From positions 124,001 through 188,000 of the forward strand of contig NZ_JAJUWR010000011.1 of the NCBI RefSeq assembly GCF_021390545.1: a stretch of 64,000 nucleotides of DNA. The letters run 5' to 3'. Of this stretch, positions 16,383 to 24,894 are shown piece after piece. Positions within the stretch are counted from its first letter, which is position 1; the number at the start of each line of letters is the position of its first letter. The stretch comes from Algoriphagus sp. AGSA1. Lineage in GTDB: Bacteria; Bacteroidota; Bacteroidia; Cytophagales; Cyclobacteriaceae. A model generated the notes under the pieces. It searched no databases and was not told the origin of the DNA. It saw only the letters and a program-made list of their open reading frames with translations. Made by a program: the position numbers and the translations under genes.

Positions 16383-18827
16383 ATGATTAGAAAATCAACT
16401 ATACCTTTCCTATTCTTTCTGATGATTCTATCTTTTGATGCCTTTCCCCAGGAGATCAGATTAAAAGGGAAAGTCATGGACGGAAAGCGCGAAGCAGCTC
16501 TGGAGTTTGCTAACATAGCCCTACTCCAGCCTAGTGACTCGACGATAATATACGGGGGTATGACCAAGCTTGACGGAACCTTTGATTTCAATGCCTCACC
16601 TGGGGAATATATTTTGAGGGCAGGCTTTATCGGCTTTATAGAGTATTTCGAAAACATATCATTGGGAAATAAAAACACAGTGAACTTTGGCACAATCACC
16701 TTGGAAGAAGACGCTCAAAACTTGGATGAAGTGGTGGTAGAAGGAGTCACTTCGATGTTTGAATCAGATATTGATAAGCGTACATACAACGTGGAAAACA
16801 GTATAGTAGCCGAGGGACAAACCGCGTCACAGCTACTCAGCACCTTACCTTCAATTCAGGTGGACGACGAAGGAGGGATCTCCATGCGTGGAAGCGGAAA
16901 CATCCTAATCTATATCAATGGAAGACCCTCAAACCTCTCCGGAGATGACACCGAGAGTATTTTGGCACAATTCCCTGCCAACAGCATCAAGTCCGTGGAA
17001 TTGATCACAAACCCATCTTCCCGCTACGACGCCACAGGGGTGGGTGGTATTATCAATATAATATTGAAGAAAAATGAAAAGACAGGATTCAATGGACAAG
17101 TCAACGCCTCTATAGGTACCCGGGAAAAATACCAAGCCGGAATCAACCTGAACTACGGTACGGAAAAGGCCAACTTCTACGTCTCCTACAATTGGCAAGA
17201 CAGGAGAAGGTTTGAAATTGGAGAAAGAAACAGGGTGAATTATTTGAGTGGGTTTTCTCCACGGTTAGAGCAAGTTCAGGATGGCTATGAGGTAGAACAA
17301 ACCCACCTCATTCGCGGCGGAGTAGATTATAATGTCTCTGACAGGGCAATGCTGGGGATTTATTTTCAGGGAAATTTTGATGATGAAGTAGAATATGAAA
17401 ATATCAATCAGCAAAACTTGAATGAGATTGGCTCTTTGGATTCCAGTTCTGTGCGGATCAATGAGGAATGGAGCAATAGTGGAAATTACGAAGGGGGAAT
17501 AAACTATACCTGGGATATTGATAGCTTAGGCCAAAGACTTTACACTTCCCTGTCATATTCTTATGACAACCGATCACAAACTGTTTTTACCGATCAGGAA
17601 TACTTTGATGCTGACGGAAACCCAGACCCTACTAAGCGGCTTCTGCAAAACAATGATCGGCCCAGAACAAGTAATCTGTATGTGGCACAACTGGATTATG
17701 AAAAACCTTTCAGCAATGGCGCATCCATAGAAACCGGTCTGAAAGCTACACTGGGCAATTGGAAATGGAGCCAAGAATTTGCACAGGGAGACGAGTTTAC
17801 GGACTTTAGCCCCATAGTGGTGGACTCACTCACCGATACTTTTGATTTCGATGAGCGTGTGTACGCAGCCTATTTTACTTATAAAAATACCAAAGGAAAA
17901 TTTGGCTATCAGCTAGGTCTGAGGGGGGAATACACGGAGACCTTGGGCGAAACGGTGAGAAATAATGAAAGTATTCCCAATAATTATTTTAACGTTTTTC
18001 CAAGTGCTTTCCTGAGCTATGCTATCGCAGAGGAGAATGAGTTTACCTTAAATTACACCAGAAGAATCTCCCGGCCGAGCATCTGGGATCTGGCACCTAT
18101 CTACAGAGTACGGGACCAATATAATTTCAGTATAGGAAACCCATATTTGCAGCCGGAATTTACAGACAGTTATGAAGTGGGCTACATGAAAGGTTGGGAG
18201 AAGTATTTGTTAAATGCCACCGTTTACCATCGATATAGTACAGATGTGGAGACCAGGATTACGATTTTGACGGATGATAATATTGCGATCCAAAGCCGTG
18301 AAAATGCAGACACCAGATCGAGCACCGGATTTGAGTTGATCAATCAGGTTCAGATTTCCAATAGCTTGGATGCTACATTAACGGGAAACTTATTCTACTC
18401 CAAAATCGATGCGGGAAATATTGAAGAGGACTTCAGCAATGAAAACTTCAGCTGGACCCTAAACCTGCTGGCAAATTGGCTTATACCCAACTGGTTCAAC
18501 GTACAGGTACAGGGAAATTACCGTGGCCCTATAGTCCTGCCACAAGGGCAAATTGAGCCCCAGTATAGTGTGAATGTAGGGGTACGTAAAGATGTGTTCA
18601 ATGGCAAAGCCACTATATCAGCAAATGTCAGCGACATCTTCAACACCCGGAACTTCAGGATCACGACCAACAACCTCCGATTTGACGAAAAGCGCGTTTT
18701 CCAGAGGGAAACCCGAATAGGCACACTTGCATTCACCTACCGTTTCGGAGGATTTAAGGAAAAAAACGAAAATAATAGAAGCCGAAGAGAAGGCGGAGAT
18801 GATTTTGGTGGAGGTGATGACTTTTAA
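16383..18827 (+). CDS. Outer-membrane beta-barrel protein, TonB-receptor-like, with carboxypeptidase-like domain
   Basis: Outer-membrane protein of 814 residues. ATG 16383 gives a signal peptide (IPFLFFLMILSFDAFPQ). Residues about 25-115 form a carboxypeptidase-regulatory-like beta-sandwich (IRLKGKVMDGKREAALEFAN), then a plug-like domain (ASQLLSTLPSIQVDDEGGIS, DATGVGGIINIILKKN) and a long barrel of aromatic, alternating strands. The C-terminus is a glycine/aspartate tail (GGDDFGGGDDF) rather than the usual terminal aromatic strand end. This matches the Bacteroidota outer-membrane beta-barrel family related to TonB receptors. The substrate is unknown; no SusD partner is present. Confidence 0.88.
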   Translation: MIRKSTIPFLFFLMILSFDAFPQEIRLKGKVMDGKREAALEFANIALLQPSDSTIIYGGMTKLDGTFDFNASPGEYILRAGFIGFIEYFENISLGNKNTVNFGTITLEEDAQNLDEVVVEGVTSMFESDIDKRTYNVENSIVAEGQTASQLLSTLPSIQVDDEGGISMRGSGNILIYINGRPSNLSGDDTESILAQFPANSIKSVELITNPSSRYDATGVGGIINIILKKNEKTGFNGQVNASIGTREKYQAGINLNYGTEKANFYVSYNWQDRRRFEIGERNRVNYLSGFSPRLEQVQDGYEVEQTHLIRGGVDYNVSDRAMLGIYFQGNFDDEVEYENINQQNLNEIGSLDSSSVRINEEWSNSGNYEGGINYTWDIDSLGQRLYTSLSYSYDNRSQTVFTDQEYFDADGNPDPTKRLLQNNDRPRTSNLYVAQLDYEKPFSNGASIETGLKATLGNWKWSQEFAQGDEFTDFSPIVVDSLTDTFDFDERVYAAYFTYKNTKGKFGYQLGLRGEYTETLGETVRNNESIPNNYFNVFPSAFLSYAIAEENEFTLNYTRRISRPSIWDLAPIYRVRDQYNFSIGNPYLQPEFTDSYEVGYMKGWEKYLLNATVYHRYSTDVETRITILTDDNIAIQSRENADTRSSTGFELINQVQISNSLDATLTGNLFYSKIDAGNIEEDFSNENFSWTLNLLANWLIPNWFNVQVQGNYRGPIVLPQGQIEPQYSVNVGVRKDVFNGKATISANVSDIFNTRNFRITTNNLRFDEKRVFQRETRIGTLAFTYRFGGFKEKNENNRSRREGGDDFGGGDDF

Positions 18828-18855
18828 GAAAGGGTAAGATAATTTACCTTTATCC

Positions 18856-19572
18856 ATGAGTATATTAACGGAACAGATCATAGCATCACTTGCCGATAAT
18901 GCAAGTAGAGGGAAAGCCGAATACTTTCCGCGATTCTTCAAGTCAGGATCAGGAGAGTACGGTGAAGGGGATCAATTTCTTGGTGTAACCGTCCCAGTGC
19001 AAAGAAAAACAGCTAAAGCAGTATATAAGGAAATCAGTCTAGATGAGATCGAACAACTTTTGCATAACAACTATCACGAAGTAAGGCTTACTGCCTTGTT
19101 TGTTCTTGTTTACCGTTATCAAAAGCTAACGAACGAAGCAGAACGCAAACTGCTAGTTGATTTCTACCTGAAAAATCTCGACCATGTGAACAACTGGGAT
19201 CTAGTCGATAGCTCTTGTCATCCTATTCTTGGTCATTATTTTCTGGATAAGGATAAGACGCTTTTTTATGAGTTAGCGGATTCAGGTCAACTCTGGAGTC
19301 AACGGGTAGCAATGATCAGTTCTTATTATTGGATCAAAAGGGGCTTTTACGATGATGCTTTGGGGATTGCTGAGAAACTAATTGATCACCCTCATGATCT
19401 GATCCATAAGGCTGTTGGCTGGATGCTCAGGGAAATAGGAAATCAGGATTTTGAAGTAGAGATGGCCTTTTTGAGGAAGCATTATAAAACTATGCCGAGA
19501 ACAGCTTTGAGGTATGCCATTGAGAAATTTGAACCAAGCCTGAGAAGACTCTTCCTTAACGGATCATTATAG
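18856..19572 (+). CDS. DNA alkylation repair protein (AlkD-like HEAT-repeat glycosylase)
   Basis: 238 residues, all-helical HEAT-like repeats. Family marks are FLGVTVPVQRKTAKAVYKE, NNYHEVRLTALFVLVYRYQK, LDHVNNWDLVDSSCHPILG (with the conserved Trp and Asp of the active groove), WSQRVAMISSYYWIKRG and HKAVGWMLREIGNQD. AlkD enzymes excise N3- and N7-alkylpurines without base flipping (family knowledge). It lies 28 bases after the outer-membrane gene on the same strand but is unrelated in function. Confidence 0.9.
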   Translation: MSILTEQIIASLADNASRGKAEYFPRFFKSGSGEYGEGDQFLGVTVPVQRKTAKAVYKEISLDEIEQLLHNNYHEVRLTALFVLVYRYQKLTNEAERKLLVDFYLKNLDHVNNWDLVDSSCHPILGHYFLDKDKTLFYELADSGQLWSQRVAMISSYYWIKRGFYDDALGIAEKLIDHPHDLIHKAVGWMLREIGNQDFEVEMAFLRKHYKTMPRTALRYAIEKFEPSLRRLFLNGSL

Positions 19573-19703
19573 TAAGTTTTTTTAGTGCTTGATAAATTGA
19601 CCCAGGCAGAAATAAGAAAATGTAAATCCGTGATCAAGGAAACTTTTGTCGATTAATAAGCCTTAATCAAATTCAATACTAGAATCAACTATCACTATAC
19701 TTT

Positions 19704-20306
19704 ATGCAAAAGCCCGATTTCAACATCGAAGAAGTAAATAAAATCATCCGTGGACGCAGATCCATGTTTGCAGCACAGTTCAAAGAAAATGATCCGGTAG
19801 ATGATTCCATCATCGAAGAGATTTTGGAGAATGCACGCTGGGCACCAACACATAAAATGACCCAGCCTTGGAGATTTATCGTCTATACCGGAGACGGCCT
19901 AAAGAAGTTTGCGGACTATCAGGCGGACATGTACAAGCTTCGTGCGGAAAAGAACGGCACGCCGTTTTTGGAGGCTACCTACGAGAAATTCAAGCAGCAG
20001 CCATTGAAAGCATCGCATATGATCGCTATACTGATGAAACGCTCTCAGGGAATTCCTTTGATGGAAGAGATAGCGGCAGTTGCAATGGCAGTTCAAAATA
20101 TGTATCTGACTGCTTCCGCCCATGGACTGGCGGCATATTGGGGAACCGGCGGCCCTACATTCTGGCAGGAAGCCAGAGAGGATTTTGGCCTGGAAGGGGA
20201 GGATGCCCTGATGGGATTCTTCTACGTCGCCAAGCCGGCCACAGACAACTGGCCTGAAGGAAAACGGGAAAGCATGGATGAAAAAGTCGCCTGGATCAGA
20301 GAGTAA
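19704..20306 (+). CDS. Nitroreductase family flavoprotein
   Basis: FMN-dependent NAD(P)H oxidoreductase of the nitroreductase fold (200 residues). Seen are IIRGRRSMFAAQFKENDPVD (the Arg-Arg-Ser flavin-binding start), ENARWAPTHKMTQPWRFIVY, AAVAMAVQNMYLTASAHGLA and a C-terminal DALMGFFYVAKPA. The physiological substrate is not predictable. It appears to be a single-gene unit. Confidence 0.9.
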   Translation: MQKPDFNIEEVNKIIRGRRSMFAAQFKENDPVDDSIIEEILENARWAPTHKMTQPWRFIVYTGDGLKKFADYQADMYKLRAEKNGTPFLEATYEKFKQQPLKASHMIAILMKRSQGIPLMEEIAAVAMAVQNMYLTASAHGLAAYWGTGGPTFWQEAREDFGLEGEDALMGFFYVAKPATDNWPEGKRESMDEKVAWIRE

Positions 20307-20350
20307 AATATTCCACAAACAGAAAGAGGCTGACTCATAAGTAAGTTTTC

Positions 20351-20443
20351 TTGTCAGGCTGAGCAGCAAGTCTGCCGAAGGCATGAAAGTCGAAGCCTTT
20401 TATGCGCTAATTAAGTCCATTTCGACTTCGCTCAATGTGACAA
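20351..20443. repeat. Inverted-repeat element built from two TTGTCA...GAGC modules
   Basis: The left end TTGTCAGGCTGAGC (20351-20364) faces, in opposite orientation, a right end whose reverse complement reads TTGTCACATTGAGCGAAG. The ends are about 93 bp apart and inner parts also resemble each other (AAGTC, GAAG). A third module with the same core (GTCACCCTGAGCGAAGTC) is at 62676-62703, so this is a dispersed repeat family. It lies downstream of the nitroreductase and may act as a terminator. Confidence 0.7.
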
Positions 20444-20490
20444 ATTATGAATTATGAGACAGCTTCTTTTTTATGCTTAATTAGGTTTGT

Positions 20491-21021
20491 TTAGAAACCT
20501 ACAAACTCGGGAGGCTCTACTCCTTGCGCACGTAAGTAGGCAATGGCTGATCCTCTATGATGTGTACTGTGATCCATGAGTAAAGCCATGACCTGCCGTC
20601 TGGTGACGCTATTTCCGAAAACTTCGATTGTCTCAGCTCCGTCTGCATCTGAAAGTGCTTTCATCGTAGATGTGCCGTAATCGTAGCATTTAGCCACATA
20701 GTCTGCCAAGTCTGCCTTGGAAGCAGTGGCCAAATCGATGGTAAATCCCGGATCCCCTCCTTTTAGAAAACCTTGCGATATACCTACTATGGCATTGCCA
20801 ATGTGATGAATCTGTTCTTTAAAGGACATGGCACCGGGATCAGTTTTATAATCCATCCCGGATTCTGGCATTTTATCCAAAACATCAAGTGTGAACTGTT
20901 TGCTGTTGACCCATTTGCCAAGGAACTCGTCTTTTGTGGTCTGGGCTGAAACAGCTGAAGCAGCCATCATAAAAATGGCAGCTAGGAAGAATTTCGGGAT
21001 TATTAGTGTTAATTTTTTCAT
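20491..21021 (-). CDS. Exported DinB/YfiT-like protein
   Basis: 176 residues with a signal peptide (FFLAAIFMMAASAVSAQ) followed by a DinB-like four-helix bundle. The metal-ligand histidines of the fold are visible at FKEQIHHIGNAIVG and at MDHSTHHRGSAIAYLRAQG near the C-terminus. DinB proteins include thiol-dependent transferases, but the exported Bacteroidota versions have no established role I know of. Single gene, convergent with the nitroreductase and divergent from gldD. Confidence 0.85.
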   Translation of the reverse strand: MKKLTLIIPKFFLAAIFMMAASAVSAQTTKDEFLGKWVNSKQFTLDVLDKMPESGMDYKTDPGAMSFKEQIHHIGNAIVGISQGFLKGGDPGFTIDLATASKADLADYVAKCYDYGTSTMKALSDADGAETIEVFGNSVTRRQVMALLMDHSTHHRGSAIAYLRAQGVEPPEFVGF

Positions 21022-21097
21022 GTGAATAGGATTTGCTTGTTAGGTTAAATTTCACTTATTCCAAAACCAAATCAAACACTTTGGCTAATTTTAAACC

Positions 21098-21673
21098 ATG
21101 AGAAAATATCTATGGATAGGCTTGTCGCTGCTGGGCACTTTAGGATGCGATAAGGCGTATCTACCCAAACCTCCGGGCTACAACCGTATTGATTTACCTG
21201 AACATTCGTTTCAGAAACTGACAGAGGGTTACCCATACCAGCTAGACTATTCCAGTTATTCCAGGGTGGAAGTGGATTCTTTTAATATCCAGGAGGATAC
21301 CTGGGCGAATTTGAATTATCCGGAATTTGGTGCCAAGGTTCATTTGACCTATAAGCAAATAGATGGAAAAAGCATCAGCTTCAGGCAATTGTCAAATGAC
21401 GCATTCAAACTCACATCACAGCATCAGGTAAAAGCTTATGGAATAGAGGAAGCAGTTTTCTTGACCCCGGAAGGATATACTGGAGTAGTGGCAGAACTTA
21501 CAGGTGAAGTACCTACCCAGTTTCAGTTTTTCGTCACTGACTCTACGAAGAACTTCCTGAGAGGAGCCTTATATTTCAACACAGCCATGAAAAACGATTC
21601 GCTGGCTCCTGTAATAGAATTCATCAAGGAGGATATGGCCCACTTGATGAATTCGGTGAAATTTTTGGATTAA
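21098..21673 (+). CDS. gldD: Gliding motility lipoprotein GldD
   Basis: 191-residue lipoprotein (lipobox LLGTLGC, Cys at residue 17). The signature LPKPPGYNRIDLPEHSFQKL followed by PYQLDYSSYSRVEVD is that of GldD, one of the proteins needed for gliding and for type IX secretion function in Flavobacterium (family knowledge). GldD is kept in many non-gliding Bacteroidota, so motility cannot be concluded. Its last 4 bases overlap the convergent symporter gene. Confidence 0.9.
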   Translation: MRKYLWIGLSLLGTLGCDKAYLPKPPGYNRIDLPEHSFQKLTEGYPYQLDYSSYSRVEVDSFNIQEDTWANLNYPEFGAKVHLTYKQIDGKSISFRQLSNDAFKLTSQHQVKAYGIEEAVFLTPEGYTGVVAELTGEVPTQFQFFVTDSTKNFLRGALYFNTAMKNDSLAPVIEFIKEDMAHLMNSVKFLD

Positions 21674-23445
21674 CTTAATTTCTTCCAGGATCGGACAATG
21701 ATAATCCCACCGGCCGTCGCAATGGCACCTGCGATAAATCCTGCCAATAAATTACCGTAGATAAAGAATCCTGTAGAGAATAAGGCAGCATATACCATGA
21801 CAGAACCAACCATCATCAAGCCCAACTCTTTAGGAAGCTGGCCTATCACTTGCTTTTCTGCCGGATACCTATCCAGTACTTTTTTCCAGCCAAAGGAAGC
21901 CGGGGTTACTTTTCTGTAAAAGGAAAGTAATATTTCGTCCTTTTCAGGCGCAGTGATGAATGTGACGATCAGCCATCCTATAGTCGTGATGCTGACACTA
22001 TAGACTAATTTAAGGTAAGCTTGATTTTCGGGGATCAATATCCAATTTACCTTTGGGTTGATCACTTCGAAAAAAATCGCTACGACAAACGAGATCGCCA
22101 TAGCAGAGATCTCGGTGTATGCATTGATTCTCCACCAAAACCATCTTAGAATAAAAATCAAGCCTGTTCCCGCACCGATCTGCAATAAGATATTGAAGGC
22201 ATCCAATGCACTGGAAAGCGCCAATGCCAAGACCGCAGAAAGGACCATCAGCACGACGGTAGAAATCCTACCCACTGCTACGAGCTCCTTATCTGAAGCT
22301 TCAGGTTTCATAAATCTCAGGTAGAAATCGTTAACAATGTATGAAGAGCCCCAGTTCAAATGCGTAGAAAGCGTGGACATCACTGCCGCAATCAAGGATG
22401 CAAGTACTAATCCTATCAAGCCTGTCGGCAAAAATGTAAGCATGGCCGGGTAGGCCAGATCATCCCCAAGTTTATCCACGGGCATGTCCGGGAATGCAGT
22501 TTGTAAGTCAGAAATATTCGGAAAAATAATCAGGGATGACAAAGCGATCAATATCCAAGGCCAAGGTCTCATCGCATAATGCGCGATGTTGAAAAACAGA
22601 GTGGCTCCAATAGCATTCTTCTCATCTTTGGCGGATAGCATTCGCTGGGCAATATACCCTCCCCCCCCAGGCTCAGCGCCGGGATACCAGGTCGCCCACC
22701 ACTGAATGGCGATTGGCATCAGAAAAAGCGGTATATAGGCATTTGGATCGGAAAAGTCAGGGAGAAAATCAAGCTTACCAGACACATTTTGATGAGTCAA
22801 AAGATTACTCAAACTCCCAATCTCCGGAAGATCCAATATGAAATAGGCCGCGCCAAATGAACCGGCCATCGCAATGAAAAACTGAAAGAAGTCAGTCAGT
22901 AAAACTCCTTTTAAACCGCCTAAAGAGCTATAAACCACAGTGACAATAGAGGCAATCAGCAATGTTTGAACAGGACTGAGGCCTAGCATCACACCACCGA
23001 TTTTGATGGCAGCGAGCGAAACTGTGGCCATAATCACTACATTAAAGAATACACCAAGGTAAAGTGCGCGGAACGCCCTTAAGAAGGCGGCTCCCTTGCC
23101 TGAGTATCTTAATTCATAGAATTCCAGATCAGTAGTCACCTCGGATCTTCTCCAGAGTTTGGCATAAACAAAAACTGTAAGCATTCCCGTCAATAGAAAT
23201 GCCCACCAAGCCCAGTTGCCTGCCACGCCGTTTTTCCTGACTATGTCAGTGACCAAATTTGGCGTGTCCGCTGAGAAAGTCGTAGCCACCATAGAGACAC
23301 CTAACAGCCACCAAGGCATGTTTCTCCCCGATAGAAAGAATTCTTTAGCAGAAGATCCTGCCTTCTTGGATGTATAGACTCCTATCAGAAGGGAAATAAC
23401 AAAGAAAGAGGCAATAATAGCCCAATCAATGGAGGTTACATTCAT
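21670..23445 (-). CDS. Sodium:solute symporter family protein
   Basis: SSS-family secondary transporter of 591 residues with about 14 membrane segments. The N-terminus DWAIIASFFVISLLIGVYTS and FFLSGRNMPWWLLGVSMVAT (sodium-site region) are diagnostic, as are TTDLEFYELRYSGKGAAFLR and ATLFFNIAHYAMRPWPW. The long C-terminal part has extra helices, as in larger Bacteroidota members associated with sugar or sialic-acid type uptake. It is divergent from a NahK-like sugar kinase gene, which hints at a sugar substrate (inference). Confidence 0.88.
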   Translation of the reverse strand: MNVTSIDWAIIASFFVISLLIGVYTSKKAGSSAKEFFLSGRNMPWWLLGVSMVATTFSADTPNLVTDIVRKNGVAGNWAWWAFLLTGMLTVFVYAKLWRRSEVTTDLEFYELRYSGKGAAFLRAFRALYLGVFFNVVIMATVSLAAIKIGGVMLGLSPVQTLLIASIVTVVYSSLGGLKGVLLTDFFQFFIAMAGSFGAAYFILDLPEIGSLSNLLTHQNVSGKLDFLPDFSDPNAYIPLFLMPIAIQWWATWYPGAEPGGGGYIAQRMLSAKDEKNAIGATLFFNIAHYAMRPWPWILIALSSLIIFPNISDLQTAFPDMPVDKLGDDLAYPAMLTFLPTGLIGLVLASLIAAVMSTLSTHLNWGSSYIVNDFYLRFMKPEASDKELVAVGRISTVVLMVLSAVLALALSSALDAFNILLQIGAGTGLIFILRWFWWRINAYTEISAMAISFVVAIFFEVINPKVNWILIPENQAYLKLVYSVSITTIGWLIVTFITAPEKDEILLSFYRKVTPASFGWKKVLDRYPAEKQVIGQLPKELGLMMVGSVMVYAALFSTGFFIYGNLLAGFIAGAIATAGGIIIVRSWKKLS

Positions 23446-23752
23446 AGCGGTTGGATTTATTCCGTTCTTTAATTTTTTTTAGAAATAACTTTCTACTTAA
23501 ATGATAAATTTTGCTAATGTATTTATTTTCTTTGAAATGGGAAAAGACTTTATAGGAAGATCGCACGGAATTTTGGCAAGTCAGCTTATTTCCGAAATAT
23601 AATGCGCTTTTCGTCACAAAAGATCAAACCTAGCCAAATCTGCAAGTTGGGGCCAGCGATTAAATCTTTACAACCTGACTATCCCAGCTCTTAGACAATT
23701 ATTTTTGTGGAAGAATAAACTCGAATTGAAAGCGAAACTATAGCTTTGGCCT
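23446..23752. other. Divergent intergenic region, symporter versus phosphotransferase
   Basis: 307 bases without a gene I can support. TAGCTTTG at 23741-23748 fits a -7 element, but the nearest TTTG (23704-23707) is 33 bases upstream, too far for the usual spacing. Confidence 0.4.
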
Positions 23753-24817
23753 ATGAATAAGCAAAAGATGGCTGAAATCCTTGCCAAATACACGTTTAAT
23801 TCGTTTGAGACTTTTGAATACTCTCCTTTTGGATCAGGGCTGATTCACGGCACCTATCTGATTGAATCTGGATCTTCCAAATACGTCTTGCAGGAGTTTA
23901 ACAATACAGTATTTCAGTTTCCTGAGCGCATTTCACATAATCAGCGCTTGGTCAAATCTCAAGGAAACGAAACGTTCCTGCCTTTTCAGCTTCCCTTGCC
24001 CCTGGTAAATTCAGAAAACAACCTGATCACATCTGTGAACGGACGCCTGTTTCGCCTATTTGATTTTGTCAATGGTCAGACCATACAGGAAATCACGGAT
24101 TTAAATCAAGCATATATAGCTGCCGAAGCTTATGGAGCATTTGCAGAATGGGGGAAAAATGTAGAGACCTCCCAATTACAGGAATGTATTCCTGATTTTC
24201 ACCGCTTGGATTTACGCTTTGCCAGGCTGCAGGAAGTGGCAAATGAAAAGCATCTACGCTCAGCAGAAGAAAGGGAAATTTTGGATTTTTATCTGGGCCA
24301 GAAAGACTTAATCAATGCATATAAAAGAAACCAATCCGTTCTCCCTCTTAGACTCACGCACAACGACACCAAAATCAACAACCTTATCTTCTCCCAAGAT
24401 CTTTCAAAAGTGGAAGCACTGATAGACCTGGACACGCTGATGAGCGGCTATTTGATGTACGACTTCGGTGACCTGGTCAGGACTGTAGCCTGCTCCAGAG
24501 CCGAAACTAGCCAAAAATGGGAAAAAATACGTTTAGAAATCACGGTGTTCGAGCAACTTCTTCTAGGCTATTGGAAAGGCGTGAAAAACTTGGCAAGCAA
24601 AGAAGAGACCGAATCTCTTCTACTCGCCGGTGAAGTGATGACCTGTATCATGGGCTTGCGCTTTTTTACAGACCACCTTCAGGGAAATGTATATTACAAG
24701 GTAGCGTATCCGGAGCAGAATCTCCACCGAGCAAAAAACCAGATGCTTTTACTAAAAAGCCTTCAAGAGAAAAAACCTGAACTGGAACAAATATGGAAGT
24801 CGATAACTTTAACTTAA
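23753..24817 (+). CDS. Phosphotransferase, N-acetylhexosamine 1-kinase-like
   Basis: APH/choline-kinase-fold enzyme of 354 residues. The catalytic loop RLTHNDTKINNLIF (Asp base) and the metal motif ALIDLDTLMSGYLMYDFGDL closely resemble the NahK-like family that phosphorylates N-acetylhexosamines at C-1 (family knowledge). The N-lobe has FGSGLIHGTYLIESGSSKYV and LQEFNNTVFQFPERI. The substrate here is probably an amino sugar or sugar, not an aminoglycoside. It is divergent from a sodium:solute symporter, and a sugar nucleotidyltransferase that could use its product lies at 1570-2475. Confidence 0.83.
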   Translation: MNKQKMAEILAKYTFNSFETFEYSPFGSGLIHGTYLIESGSSKYVLQEFNNTVFQFPERISHNQRLVKSQGNETFLPFQLPLPLVNSENNLITSVNGRLFRLFDFVNGQTIQEITDLNQAYIAAEAYGAFAEWGKNVETSQLQECIPDFHRLDLRFARLQEVANEKHLRSAEEREILDFYLGQKDLINAYKRNQSVLPLRLTHNDTKINNLIFSQDLSKVEALIDLDTLMSGYLMYDFGDLVRTVACSRAETSQKWEKIRLEITVFEQLLLGYWKGVKNLASKEETESLLLAGEVMTCIMGLRFFTDHLQGNVYYKVAYPEQNLHRAKNQMLLLKSLQEKKPELEQIWKSITLT

Positions 24818-24894
24818 AAGCGATTCGGACAATTCCAGCCATTTTTATTGGCAATTGCACCGAGTGGGTTTAATTTGCCTTATCCCAAAAAACA

